Below, piece by piece: positions 25,620-34,306 of a DNA stretch of 64,000 bases; positions within the stretch are counted from its first letter, which is position 1; each line of letters opens with the position of its first letter. The DNA is from Streptomyces ochraceiscleroticus (GTDB taxonomy: Bacteria > Actinomycetota > Actinomycetes > Streptomycetales > Streptomycetaceae). The translations under genes were made by a program, and so were the position numbers. The notes under the pieces were generated by a model. It was not told the DNA's origin. It saw only the letters and a program-made list of their open reading frames with translations, and searched no databases. Location: the NCBI RefSeq assembly GCF_000720485.1, contig NZ_JOAX01000022.1, positions 1-64,000 of the forward strand, written 5' to 3'.

Positions 25620-27785
25620 GTGACCGGTCGGCGGCGGGCGGGTAATTTGCCCGCGGAGGCGAGGGAGCTGGTCGGGCGGCGGGCGGAGCTGGCGCAGGTG
25701 CGGCGGCTGTGCGAAGAGACCCGGCTGGTGACACTGACCGGGGTCGGCGGGGTCGGCAAGACGCGGCTGGCGCTGCGGGCCGCGTACGAGGCGCAGCCGT
25801 CCTTCCGGGACGGTGTCTGGTGGGTGGAGCTCTCAGCCCTGCGCAGCAGCGTGCTGCTGACGCACACCCTCGCCGAGGCGCTGCCGCTGGCCGATCGGAG
25901 CACCCGGCCGGTGATCGACGTACTGGCCGATTACCTCGCCGATCGCGAGCTGCTGCTGATCCTGGACACCTGCGAGCACCTGGCCGACGCCTGCGCCATG
26001 GTCACCGAGATCCTGCTGAGGGCCGCGCCAGGACTGCGGATCCTGGCCACCAGCCGCCGCCTCCTGGGCGTCGTGGGCGAGCAGGTGCTCACCGTCGAGC
26101 CGTTACCGGTGCCGGAGGCCGCCACCCGGGCGACCGGCGAGGCCGACGCGGTCGTGCTGCTGGCCGCCCGGGCCGCCGAGACGGTGCCCGGATTCACGGT
26201 CACCGACGCCAACCGGGCGGTGGTGGTGGGGCTGTGCCGGCGGCTGGAGGGACTGCCACTGGCCCTGGAGCTGGCCGCGGCCCGGCTGCGGGAGTGGCCG
26301 CTGGCGGAGTTGGCCGAGCGGCTGGCGGACCGGTTCGCGGCTCTCGGCGAGGCCGGCGAGACCGATGAGGTGGGGGAGGGGGCCGAATCCGCACGGAGCC
26401 CTCGGCCGCGCTCGAGCGGAGCGGCACCCCCTTGGCATCAAGCGCTGCGGACCGCGATCGGCTGGAGCCACGAACTGTGCAGCCCGTCCGCACGACTGCT
26501 GTGGGCCCGGCTCTCGGTCTTCGCCGGCTCCTTCGACACCGAGGCGGTCAGTGCGGTCTGTGGCGACGCACAGCTCCCGGCCGAGCAGATCCCGGGCCTG
26601 CTCCAGGCGCTGGTCGACACGTCGATCCTGGTGTGGCAGCCGACCGGTTGCGGGGACCGGTACCGGATGCTGGACACCATCCGCGAGTTCGGCGCCGGCT
26701 GGCTGCGCCGGCTGGGCGAGGAAGACGCCCTGGCCGACAGGCAACGGCAGTACTACCTGACGCTCGCCCGCCGGGCCGATAACGCGTGGATGGGGCCGGA
26801 GCAGCTCATGTGGAACGACCGGATGGCCGCCGAGCACGCCAACCTCCGCGCCGTGCTCGACCACTGTCTCGCCGACGGGGACGCACAGTCCGCACTGGAG
26901 ATGGGCGGTGCACTGTGGTTCCTCTGGTACGCCTGCGGCCTCGCCAAGGAAGGACAGCACTACCTGGACCAGGCCCTCGCTCTCGAAGCAGGCTCTGGAC
27001 CGGTGCGTGCCAAGGCCCTGTGGTCCCGTGGAGTGGCGGCCTTCGCGCAGGGCGACACGGATACCAGCCTCCGCCTCGCCCGCGTTTTCCGGGAGGCCGT
27101 GGCGGGCGAAGCCGACGAGACCGCCCCGGTGGCCGCCGCCTTTCTGGAGGGAGCCAGTCTTACCGTGAGCGGTCGGCAGACGCAGGCCGCCGAGGTGCTC
27201 GACACGGTGCCGGGCAGCCGGCCGGCCAGTGGGAGTTACGACGCGGCATGGGGCCTGGCCCGCGGCGCCCGCGCCTTCGCCCACGTCCACCTCGGGCAGT
27301 TCGCCGAGGCCGCAGCGGTCGCCGAGCAGGTACGTGCCGAGTGCGCCCAGAACGGCGAGACCTGGGTCCGCGCCTACGGCGACTACCTCAGCGCCCTCGC
27401 CCTGCTGGGCCTGGGGCAGGCAGAGGAGGCCGCGATCCACGCCCGTACCGCCCTCAACGGCAAACAGCGCCTCCACGACAGCCTCGGCATCGCCATCACC
27501 CTCGACCTGCTCGCCTCCGCGTCCGTCGCCTCCGGGCGCGCCGAGCATGCCGCCCGGCTCCTCGGCGTCTCCCAGCAGGTCTGGCGCACCGTCGGCACCC
27601 CTCAGATGGGCTCGCCCGAACTCATCGCCGCCCGCAACGCGTGCGAGGAACAGGCCCGCCGCCTCATCGGCGACGACGCCTACCGGACCGCCTTCCGCAC
27701 CGGTTACGACGCCGTCCCGGGTACCGGTATGGCCTACGCTCTCCACCCACCCGAGACCGCCCCGCCGCATGCCGCGGTCGACTGA
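25620..27785 (+). CDS. COG3903-type NB-ARC/STAND ATPase lacking a DNA-binding domain
   Basis: GTG 25620 follows AAAGGG; upstream codons in frame are not protein-like. The 721-residue product begins NLPAEARELVGRRAELAQV and has Walker A TGVGGVGKTRLAL and Walker B ELLLILDTCEHLADA. It continues through the winged-helix region RTAIGWSHELCSPSARLLWARLSVFAG and a TPR-like C-terminal half ending GYDAVPGTGMAYAL. In the common Streptomyces relatives this point leads into a LuxR helix-turn-helix, or a SARP domain precedes the ATPase. Neither is present here. It could act as a signalling ATPase or be a truncated regulator. Confidence 0.82.
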   Translation: MTGRRRAGNLPAEARELVGRRAELAQVRRLCEETRLVTLTGVGGVGKTRLALRAAYEAQPSFRDGVWWVELSALRSSVLLTHTLAEALPLADRSTRPVIDVLADYLADRELLLILDTCEHLADACAMVTEILLRAAPGLRILATSRRLLGVVGEQVLTVEPLPVPEAATRATGEADAVVLLAARAAETVPGFTVTDANRAVVVGLCRRLEGLPLALELAAARLREWPLAELAERLADRFAALGEAGETDEVGEGAESARSPRPRSSGAAPPWHQALRTAIGWSHELCSPSARLLWARLSVFAGSFDTEAVSAVCGDAQLPAEQIPGLLQALVDTSILVWQPTGCGDRYRMLDTIREFGAGWLRRLGEEDALADRQRQYYLTLARRADNAWMGPEQLMWNDRMAAEHANLRAVLDHCLADGDAQSALEMGGALWFLWYACGLAKEGQHYLDQALALEAGSGPVRAKALWSRGVAAFAQGDTDTSLRLARVFREAVAGEADETAPVAAAFLEGASLTVSGRQTQAAEVLDTVPGSRPASGSYDAAWGLARGARAFAHVHLGQFAEAAAVAEQVRAECAQNGETWVRAYGDYLSALALLGLGQAEEAAIHARTALNGKQRLHDSLGIAITLDLLASASVASGRAEHAARLLGVSQQVWRTVGTPQMGSPELIAARNACEEQARRLIGDDAYRTAFRTGYDAVPGTGMAYALHPPETAPPHAAVD

Positions 27786-27844
27786 TCACGGGCCGGCGCA
27801 GCGAGGCGTGACGCAGACGGACGGAGCAGTCCCCGCATGCCCGT

Positions 27845-29569
27845 TCACAGATCCGGATGCTTCGTCGCCACGTGGTAGTACCCCGAGTGGAAGACCAGAG
27901 GGGCGCCACCGTCGGCCTCGTACTGTTCGACCTCGCCGAGGAAGATGATGTGGTCGCCGGCGTCGATGCGTTGGACGGTGCGGCATTGGAAGCGGGCGAC
28001 CGCGCCGTCCAGCAGCGGGGTGCCGGCGATGCCCGGGGTGGTGGGGGTGCCGCGGAATTTGTCGTCGGCTGGGGTGGCGAACTGGCGGGAGAGGTGGTGT
28101 TGATCGGCGGCCAGTACATGGACGGCGAAGTGCGAGGCGTCGGTGAAGTCCGGGAGGCTCGGAGCGTTTTTGTCGGGGCACCACAGGACGAGGGGCGGGT
28201 CCAGGGAGACCGAGGTGAAGGAGTTCGCGGTCATGCCGACGTTGCGGCCGTCGGGGGCGCGGGCCGTCACCACCGTCACACCGGTGGCGTACTGGCCCAG
28301 CGCGCGGCGCAGTTCGCGGCCGTCGAAGCGGGCGGCGTGCTGGGCGCGCTTCTCGGCGAGGAAGCGGTGCGCCTCAGCCTCCTCGAACCACCAGCGGTAC
28401 AGCGTGCGCGGGTCGTCGAATCCGGCGGCGAGGGCACTGGCGACCGAGGGGATTTCGGCCGCCGCGGTAAGGAGTTCGCGGTGGTGCGGGCTCAGGTCGG
28501 CCAGGAGTGAGTTGGTCCAGCCGACGGCCCATTGCGCCCAGCCGCGCCAGAAGTTGTCGAAAGTGCGCTGCATCCACTGCGGGGTGAATTCGGCCGTGCC
28601 GTGGCGGAGGATGCTGTCGAGGTAGTGGGCCGCGGCCTGGGCCGCGTTGTTCGATCCCTGGCCGGTGATCGGGTCGTTGAGGACGACCGCGTCGGCCATG
28701 CCGAGGACGTGCCGGCCGGAGGCGAGGCGGGCAACGGGGTACCGGACGGTCGGCGTGATCCGGCCACGCAACACACCGCCTGGGTCCGTGAGTTGGGCGT
28801 GCCGACAGCGCTCGTATTCATCGGGGAAGAACCGGTGGAGGATGTCCAGCGAGCGGGTGAGGTGGGCTTCGGGCGTGCGGATGTCGTCCCAGCAGTCCAT
28901 CGGGCCGCCGGGGACGCCCTCGAAGACCATGATGTCGCAGGGCCCGGTGGTGGTGAGGGCGGGGAAGGAGAAGTATTCGCCGACGCCGGGGACCATGCGG
29001 TAGTGGACGGCGGCCTCCCCCTCCCGCGGTGCCGTTCCCGTGACGTACGTCAGAGCCAGAGCGCGCCGCGGCCGGTCGTACGGGGAGAGTTCGGCGTTGC
29101 GCGGGAAGAGGCGGCTCAGCTCGGCCTTGCCGGTGGAGACCACGACGAGATCGTGCGTACGGGCGTACCATTCGAGGTCGTTGACGCCCGCCTCGTGCAG
29201 CACGATCTCGCCGCGCCCGCCCTCCGCGAACTGCTCCATCCAGGCGGCACACTTGACCCGCTGGTCGACGGAGTGGGCGGAGCCCTCCAGCGGCGCGCGC
29301 CAGGAGACCTCCGGAGTGCCGTGCGGACCGATGAGAGAGAGCGCGATGCCGGTGATGTCCGGGGCCCGGTCCTCCCAGTGGTGCAGGCCGAGTTCGCGCT
29401 CGCTCTGCAGCGCGGTGTCGAACATGCACTGGCTGGACATGACCGGGCCGCGACGTATCTCGTCGGGGCCGCGGTCGGTGACCAGGGTGACGTCATAGCC
29501 GTGCGCCTGGAGTCCCAGGGCGAGTTGGGCACCCGCCTGCCCGGCGCCGATCACCGCGATCCTTCTCAT
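27845..29569 (-). CDS. styA2B: StyA2B-type flavin monooxygenase fused to flavin reductase
   Basis: A 574-residue natural fusion. Residues 1-410 are a StyA epoxidase/monooxygenase: GAGQAGAQLALGL (FAD-binding), RGPVMSSQCMFD, SVDQRVKCAAWMEQFA and VVLNDPITGQGSNNAAQAA. Residues 415-574 are a StyB/HpaC flavin reductase: LGQYATGVTVVTARAP, VGMTANSFTSVSLDPPLVLW and GDHIIFLGEVE. The polypeptide can thus reduce and use FAD for epoxidation or hydroxylation of styrene- or indole-like substrates. Positions 45, 47 and 49 are Ser, Gln and Met. It lies 74 bp downstream of a stand-alone StyA1 in the same order as the Rhodococcus opacus styA1/styA2B pair. Fusion and family are clear; substrate is inferred. Confidence 0.9.
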   Translation of the reverse strand: MRRIAVIGAGQAGAQLALGLQAHGYDVTLVTDRGPDEIRRGPVMSSQCMFDTALQSERELGLHHWEDRAPDITGIALSLIGPHGTPEVSWRAPLEGSAHSVDQRVKCAAWMEQFAEGGRGEIVLHEAGVNDLEWYARTHDLVVVSTGKAELSRLFPRNAELSPYDRPRRALALTYVTGTAPREGEAAVHYRMVPGVGEYFSFPALTTTGPCDIMVFEGVPGGPMDCWDDIRTPEAHLTRSLDILHRFFPDEYERCRHAQLTDPGGVLRGRITPTVRYPVARLASGRHVLGMADAVVLNDPITGQGSNNAAQAAAHYLDSILRHGTAEFTPQWMQRTFDNFWRGWAQWAVGWTNSLLADLSPHHRELLTAAAEIPSVASALAAGFDDPRTLYRWWFEEAEAHRFLAEKRAQHAARFDGRELRRALGQYATGVTVVTARAPDGRNVGMTANSFTSVSLDPPLVLWCPDKNAPSLPDFTDASHFAVHVLAADQHHLSRQFATPADDKFRGTPTTPGIAGTPLLDGAVARFQCRTVQRIDAGDHIIFLGEVEQYEADGGAPLVFHSGYYHVATKHPDL

Positions 29570-29607
29570 GGTCCTGCTGTCCTGCTCTCGTTACGTACGT
29601 ACTGCCG

Positions 29608-29622
29608 CTGACGCACCGTCAG
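29608..29622. other. Intergenic hairpin between styA1 and styA2B
   Basis: CTGACG-CAC-CGTCAG forms a six-base-pair stem with a three-base loop in the 74-bp gap. It lacks a U-tract on either strand and may adjust the expression ratio of the two monooxygenase genes. Confidence 0.4.
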
Positions 29623-29643
29623 TATGCAACGGCTGCCGGGTGC

Positions 29644-30864
29644 TCAGGCACTGACCTCGGCCAGGTAGTTCTTCGCAGCGGCCGGGTCCATGAACCAGTG
29701 GAAGAAGTCGCGCGGGTCGTCGAAGCCGTTGACGAAGCGGGCGGCTATACGGGAGTTGGCGCTCGCCGCGCCGAAGAGCTCCAGGACGTGCTGCGGCGGG
29801 GCGCCGAGCATCGCGTTGGTCCAGGCCGTGGCGGACTGCACGTTGTCCCAGAAACGGCCGAAGGCCAGCTCCATGAACGCGGCGTCGTACGGGCGCTCGC
29901 CGTGGTCCAGGATGGTGGCGAGGTATGCGGCCGCGCACTTCGAGGCGTTGTTGGAACCCTGGCCGGTGATCGGGTCGTTGAGGACGACGACGTCGGCGAG
30001 GCCGAGCACCTGCGCACCCGAGGGCAGCGTGGCGACGGGCTTGCGGACGGTCGGCGCGAAGCGGCCGGTGAGGGTGCCGTTCTGGTCGGTGAGCGCGACG
30101 TCGGTGCAGCGCTCGGCCTCCCACGGGACGTACGTCCGCAGCAGCTCCTGGAACTTCGCGAGCTGCTGGTCGGGGGTGAGCCCGTCGAAGCAGTCGAGCG
30201 GGCCGCCCGGGATGCCCTCGAAGAACATGATGTCGCAGGGGCCGCTGGTGGTGAGGCTGGGCATGGTGAAGTACTCGCCCACACCGGGGATGACGTTGAA
30301 GCTGACGCCGGGGCGGTCGGGCAGCGGCGCCATGCCGGTGACGTACGCCAGGGCCAGCGCGCGCTGCGGAGCGTCGTACGGGGAACGCTCGGCGTCCCGC
30401 TCGAACAGCCCGGCGATCTCGCCCTTGCCGGCCGCGACGATCACCAGGTCGGACTCGGCGGCGTAGCGCTCCAGGTCCTCGATGCCGGCCTCGCGGATGT
30501 CCAGCCGGCCGCCGCGGCGCGCGAACTCACCCATCCAGATCGGCATTTTGACGCGCTGGTCGACCGAGCGGGCGGTGGCGTCGAGGCGCGCGTCGAAGGC
30601 GAGCGCCCGGCCGCCCTGGCCGTCGGCGATGTTCACGCCGAGCCCGGCGATCGGCGGGCAGGCGCCGCCCCAGAAGTCGAGGCCGAGGTTGCGCTCATGG
30701 GCCAGCGCGGTGCCGAACATGGCCTGGCTGGACATGACCCGGCCCTCGCGGATCTGGTCTCCGGTGCGGTTTGACACGAGGGTGACGTCGTAACCGCGGT
30801 CGAGCAGGCCGATACCGAGCTGGAGGCCGGCCTGACCGGCTCCGACGATGGTGATCTTGCGCAT
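29644..30864 (-). CDS. styA1: StyA1-type FAD-dependent monooxygenase
   Basis: A 406-residue stand-alone StyA-like protein from ATG 30864 with GGAGG upstream. Landmarks are TIVGAGQAGLQLGIGL, GRVMSSQAMFGTALAHERNLGLDFW, TARSVDQRVKMPIWMGEFAR, CDIMFFEGIPGGPLDCFDG and VVLNDPITGQGSNNASKCAA. It has no reductase domain and ends just after a DDPRDFFHWFMDP motif that also occurs in the fused paralogue (DDPRTLYRWWFEE). In two-component StyA1/StyA2B systems the fused protein supplies reduced FAD to StyA1, which does most of the oxygenation. The two proteins are clear paralogues along their full StyA parts. Confidence 0.9.
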   Translation of the reverse strand: MRKITIVGAGQAGLQLGIGLLDRGYDVTLVSNRTGDQIREGRVMSSQAMFGTALAHERNLGLDFWGGACPPIAGLGVNIADGQGGRALAFDARLDATARSVDQRVKMPIWMGEFARRGGRLDIREAGIEDLERYAAESDLVIVAAGKGEIAGLFERDAERSPYDAPQRALALAYVTGMAPLPDRPGVSFNVIPGVGEYFTMPSLTTSGPCDIMFFEGIPGGPLDCFDGLTPDQQLAKFQELLRTYVPWEAERCTDVALTDQNGTLTGRFAPTVRKPVATLPSGAQVLGLADVVVLNDPITGQGSNNASKCAAAYLATILDHGERPYDAAFMELAFGRFWDNVQSATAWTNAMLGAPPQHVLELFGAASANSRIAARFVNGFDDPRDFFHWFMDPAAAKNYLAEVSA

Positions 30865-31020
30865 GAGGGGGACCTCCGGGGGTTCGGGGTGTGCGGTGGT
30901 GAGCGGTGCCGCGCGGTGCTGAGCTGTGCAGTGCGGTGCGGGGTCGGTCAGTGCCGTGCGCTGGTTCAGTGTTCCGGTGACGTGGCGGCGTCAGCGAGTG
31001 GGGGTTCGGTGAGACGGAAT

Positions 31021-31059
31021 GCGGCTGCCCGCCGGAGGGGGGATCCGGCGGGCAGCCGC
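31021..31059 (-). terminator. Strong hairpin (terminator or attenuator) before styA1
   Basis: A perfect 15-bp stem (31021-31035 with 31045-31059, arms GCGGCTGCCCGCCGG and its complement) and a nine-base loop lie 54 bp after the 62-codon ORF and about 157 bp before the styA1 start. No T-tract follows, as is usual for Streptomyces terminators. The position between a small ORF and the enzymes suggests partial termination or attenuation. Confidence 0.65.
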
Positions 31060-31113
31060 GGGAAGCCGGGTGTCCCGTACGACCGGGGGAGGGGTCCTGG
31101 GGCACCCGGCGGG

Positions 31114-31302
31114 CTAAAGGGACCCGGCCGACTGGGCGGGCCGGGGCAGCAGCGGCAAGGGGGCCACGACGTGCGGGGGCGCGACCTCGGCGGCTCTCGC
31201 CGCGCCGGTCGCGCGCAGCACGCGCAGCACGTATGCGACGAGCTGTCCGCTGGGCGTGACTCCGCCCGTGACGAGCGCAGTGCGGCCCGGCACTCCCTGC
31301 AT
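31114..31302 (-). CDS. 62-codon ORF, possible leader of the StyA operon
   Basis: ATG 31302 has AGGGAA seven bases upstream, a good ribosome binding site. The product begins MQGVPGRTALVTGGVTPSGQ, then has a short hydrophobic stretch (LVAYVLRVLRATGAARAAEV) and a Pro/Leu-rich tail. I recognise no family. It lies in the gap between the divergent AraC regulator and styA1, on the styA strand, and is followed by a strong hairpin. It may be a genuine small protein or a leader ORF whose translation influences the hairpin. The reading frame is short and the evidence is limited to ribosome binding site and position. Confidence 0.45.
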   Translation of the reverse strand: MQGVPGRTALVTGGVTPSGQLVAYVLRVLRATGAARAAEVAPPHVVAPLPLLPRPAQSAGSL

Positions 31303-31443
31303 CGTTGATTCCCTGGTTTCTTCTCGGATCCGCGGCGGTCGGGGATCAACCTTGGTATGGCAAGATCGTCTCCGCTATCCGGATGACGCGGGTTGCTGTC
31401 CCGATCGCGCGCCTCGGCAGTGGAGATGTAGGTGGAGGTTTCC

Positions 31444-32424
31444 ATGCCCTCTAAAGAGCTCCCCCTCGCAAACCACCAGCAGTTCCATACAGCGGACATT
31501 TGGGAGGCGCGAGCCGAGGTCGGCCGCGCCTTCTGTCCGCATGAGCTGCGCATCACGCAGCGCTCGGCGATGCTCGACGCCCGGCTGCACGGCGCGCCCT
31601 TCGACCGGACGGGCCTGTATTACCTCGATTACGGAACGGAAGTCCGGATCACACCGGGCGACCTGGAGAGCTTTTTCCTCGTCCAGATCCCGCTCGCCGG
31701 TTACGCCGAAATCACCTGCGGCCGCGAGGAGATCATTTCCTCCCCCGAACTCGCTTCTGTCCCCTCTCCGACCGGAAAGCTGGATATGCGCTGGGGTGGT
31801 GGCAATCCGCAGCTCATCGTGTGGTTCGACCGATCGTCCCTGGAATCGCACCTGGGCAGTCTGCTCGGCCGCACCGTGCGCCGCCCGATCCTCTTCTCGC
31901 TCGGCATGAACCTCACCACACCGGACTCCCGCTCCTGGCTCAACATCGTCGACCTCATGCGCCGGGAGGCGGAAGGACCTGGCGGCATGACGAGCCAGCC
32001 CATCGTGACAAAACAGCTCGAATCACTCCTCATGACCCAGCTGTTGATGGCCCAGCCCAACAACTACTCGCCGGCGCTGCACGGCGAGCAGCCACGCGTC
32101 GCACCGCCCGCGGTCCGCCGCGCCATGGAGATCATCGAGGGGCACGCCGCCGAACCGCTCACGGTCGCGGAGATCGCGGAATGCGTCGGCGTTGGCGTAC
32201 GGGCCCTCCAGGAAGGCTTCCGCCGGCACCTCGACACGACACCGATCGCATACCTGCGCGAGGTTCGCCTGGACCGCGTACGCAAGGAACTCCTGGCCTC
32301 CGACCCGGGCACCACAACCGTCACCACCGTCGCCTCCCGCTGGGGCTTCTTCCACCCGGGCCGCTTCTCACTCGCCTACCGCCAACAGTTCGGCGAGTCA
32401 CCTTCGGAGACGTTGCGGTCCTAG
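31444..32424 (+). CDS. AraC/XylS-family activator (AraC_binding_2 type)
   Basis: ATG 31444 has GGAGG at a normal distance, so it is preferred over GTG 31432. The 326-residue protein has an N-terminal AraC_binding_2 sensor domain (residues about 10-200, with LYYLDYGTEVRITPGDLESFFLVQIPLAG). The C-terminal AraC DNA-binding domain has PLTVAEIAECVGVGVRALQEGFRRHLDTTPIAYLREVRLDRVRKEL and WGFFHPGRFSLAYRQQFGESPSETLR. Relatives control aromatic or phenolic oxygenase genes. It is divergent from the StyA1/StyA2B unit and probably activates it in response to substrate. A bidirectional hairpin follows its stop. Confidence 0.9.
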   Translation: MPSKELPLANHQQFHTADIWEARAEVGRAFCPHELRITQRSAMLDARLHGAPFDRTGLYYLDYGTEVRITPGDLESFFLVQIPLAGYAEITCGREEIISSPELASVPSPTGKLDMRWGGGNPQLIVWFDRSSLESHLGSLLGRTVRRPILFSLGMNLTTPDSRSWLNIVDLMRREAEGPGGMTSQPIVTKQLESLLMTQLLMAQPNNYSPALHGEQPRVAPPAVRRAMEIIEGHAAEPLTVAEIAECVGVGVRALQEGFRRHLDTTPIAYLREVRLDRVRKELLASDPGTTTVTTVASRWGFFHPGRFSLAYRQQFGESPSETLRS

Positions 32425-32468
32425 AAGACATCGCGGTCGTATCCGGTGGCGGACGGCCGAGGGCCACG

Positions 32469-32502
32469 CCCCGCCGCCGATGATCTGCTGTCGGCGGCGG
32501 GG
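32469..32502. terminator. Bidirectional terminator hairpin
   Basis: Perfect 12-bp stem: 32469-32480 pairs with 32491-32502 (arm CCCCGCCGCCGA) around a ten-base loop. It lies between the convergent AraC gene and alcohol dehydrogenase gene and can serve both strands. Confidence 0.75.
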
Positions 32503-32509
32503 GCTGTGA

Positions 32510-33544
32510 TCACGGGACGAGGATCGCTCGCCCGCGCACCCGGCCGGCCGCAAGGTCGTCCAGGGCGTCCTGGTACCGGTCGAGCCGGTACGTGGTGGTG
32601 TGCAGCCGGACCCGGCCCTGTGCTGCGAGGACCATCAGCTCGCACAGGTCGGTGTAGGAGCCGACGAGGTTGCCGATGAAGTTGATCTCGGTGGAGATGA
32701 TGTCGATCGTCGGGACGTCGATGTTCTCGCCGTATCCGACCACGTGATAGTCGCCCGCGCGGCGCAGCATCCGTACGCCGTCCCTGGTCGCTCCGCCCTC
32801 GCCGACGAAGTCGATGACCGTCTCGGCGCCCTGCCCGCCGGTCAGCTCCAGCACCTCCTCGACGTGCTGCCCGTCGGCGACGACGCCGTGGTCGGCGCCG
32901 ATGGCCGCGGCCAGCTTCACCGCCTCGGGGTTGCGGTCGACCACGATCAGTTCGGCGGCAGTGAGGGCCTTCAGCACCTGTACGCCGATGTGCCCGAGTC
33001 CGCCCGCGCCGATGACCACGCACCGGTCCCCGGGCCGCAGCCGACGGGCGGCCTTGGCCGCGGCGTGGTAGGCGGTCAGACCCGCGTCGGCGAGGGCCGC
33101 GACGTCGGCCGGTTCCAGTGAGTCGTCGAGGCGCACGACGCTGCGCGCGGATGTCTTGAGGTACTCGGCGTAGCCGCCGGCCGTGTCGATGCCGGGGAAG
33201 CGGCTCTGCTCGCAGTGCACGTCGTCGCCGGACCGGCACGCCCGGCACAGTCCGCAGGTGATCAGCGGATGGACGATGACCTTGTCGCCCTCGGCGACGT
33301 TGGTGACGGCGCTGCCGACCGCATGCACCCAGCCTGCGTTCTCATGCCCGATCGTGTAGGGCAGGGTGACACCGGACTTCTCCGCCCACTGACCTTCCAG
33401 GATGTGGAGGTCGGTACGGCACACGCCCGCCCCGCCGATCTTGACGATCACGTCGTACGGACCGGTGACCTCGGGCGTCGGAACATCGGTCATTTCGAGG
33501 TTCTGGTGGTAGCCCACGACCTGAACGGCCTTCATGGCCTTCAT
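32510..33544 (-). CDS. Zinc-dependent alcohol dehydrogenase (propane/secondary-alcohol type)
   Basis: A 344-residue medium-chain dehydrogenase from ATG 33544, which overlaps the upstream stop (ATGA). The catalytic zinc site is GVCRTDLHILEGQW and IGHENAGWVHAVG. The structural zinc cysteines are in CGLCRACRSGDDVHC. The nucleotide-binding motif is IGAGGLGHIGVQVLK, with VVDRN after it indicating NAD preference. It oxidises a short alcohol to ketone or aldehyde. It is third in a unit with an amidohydrolase and a DUF59 protein, the order seen downstream of actinobacterial propane/phenol-type diiron monooxygenases (prm/mim). The oxygenase genes themselves are not adjacent. Confidence 0.92.
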   Translation of the reverse strand: MKAMKAVQVVGYHQNLEMTDVPTPEVTGPYDVIVKIGGAGVCRTDLHILEGQWAEKSGVTLPYTIGHENAGWVHAVGSAVTNVAEGDKVIVHPLITCGLCRACRSGDDVHCEQSRFPGIDTAGGYAEYLKTSARSVVRLDDSLEPADVAALADAGLTAYHAAAKAARRLRPGDRCVVIGAGGLGHIGVQVLKALTAAELIVVDRNPEAVKLAAAIGADHGVVADGQHVEEVLELTGGQGAETVIDFVGEGGATRDGVRMLRRAGDYHVVGYGENIDVPTIDIISTEINFIGNLVGSYTDLCELMVLAAQGRVRLHTTTYRLDRYQDALDDLAAGRVRGRAILVP

Positions 33545-34305
33545 GAAACGTTCTCCTTCGGGGAGGTGGCGCGTGCGGGTTCCCACGCGCGGGGGGACTG
33601 GTCGGCCGCGGACTCCGGATAGCGGGTCCGCAGCAGCCCCCGGCAGAAGTGCGCGTTGCCGTCGATCGAGATCCGGACCGCGCGGGCCAGGCGCAGGCGG
33701 AGCGGGGTCTCACCGGGCGGGTAGCGGTGTCCGTGCTCGTCCACCAGGACGGGATCCGCGGGCGCCGTGCCCAGGCCCAGCGCGGTTCGGCGCCGCAGCA
33801 GCGCACGGGTCGCCGGCGCGTCGGGCAGGTCGCCGAGCACTACGTCATGGAGCCGCCCCTCGTCGAGCTCCGGACGCTCCCGCAGCAACGAGGTCAGCGC
33901 CCGCTCCATCGCCGCGGTGTGTGCCTTGCGGCGGAAGGTCACCCGCAGCTCCTCGAGATCGGACTCGGCCTCCTCGCCGAATGTCCCCCGGTAGCCCGCG
34001 TCGGCGGCCAGACCGCGGTTGATCATGTCGGAGTCGTGGTGGTCGTCGAGCAGGACGGTGACCTCCTCGGCGCCCGGGAGGGCGGTCAGGGCGTCCTTGG
34101 CGTCCGAGGCCATCAGGTAGGCGAAGTTCGGGGAGCAGAAGGAGGTCGGCAGCCGCAGGTGCACGGTCAGCCGTCCATCGTTCGATGCCTGGATGGACCG
34201 GACGAATCCGAGGTCGGTGATCGGCTCGTCCAGCTCGGGGTCGAAAACGCCGAGCAGCGCCCTGCGTGCCGCACGCTCCAGTTGTTCCAGCGCCTCGGCG
34301 GCCAT
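33541..34305 (-). CDS. DUF59/MIP18-domain protein of a prm/mim-type cluster
   Basis: A 254-residue protein; ATG 34305 comes one base after the amidohydrolase stop. The first 105 residues are the DUF59 (MIP18/SufT-like) domain: ALLGVFDPELDEPITDLGFVRSI, TVHLRLPTSFCSPNFAYLMASDAKDAL, with the conserved Cys in SFCSPNF. The rest is a longer helical extension with ALGLGTAPADPVLVDEHGHRYPPGETPLRLRLARAVRISI. Extended DUF59 proteins of this kind occur next to the amidohydrolase in propane and phenol monooxygenase clusters and may help metallocentre assembly. Exact role unknown. Confidence 0.85.
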   Translation of the reverse strand: MAAEALEQLERAARRALLGVFDPELDEPITDLGFVRSIQASNDGRLTVHLRLPTSFCSPNFAYLMASDAKDALTALPGAEEVTVLLDDHHDSDMINRGLAADAGYRGTFGEEAESDLEELRVTFRRKAHTAAMERALTSLLRERPELDEGRLHDVVLGDLPDAPATRALLRRRTALGLGTAPADPVLVDEHGHRYPPGETPLRLRLARAVRISIDGNAHFCRGLLRTRYPESAADQSPRAWEPARATSPKENVS

Positions 34306-34306
34306 G

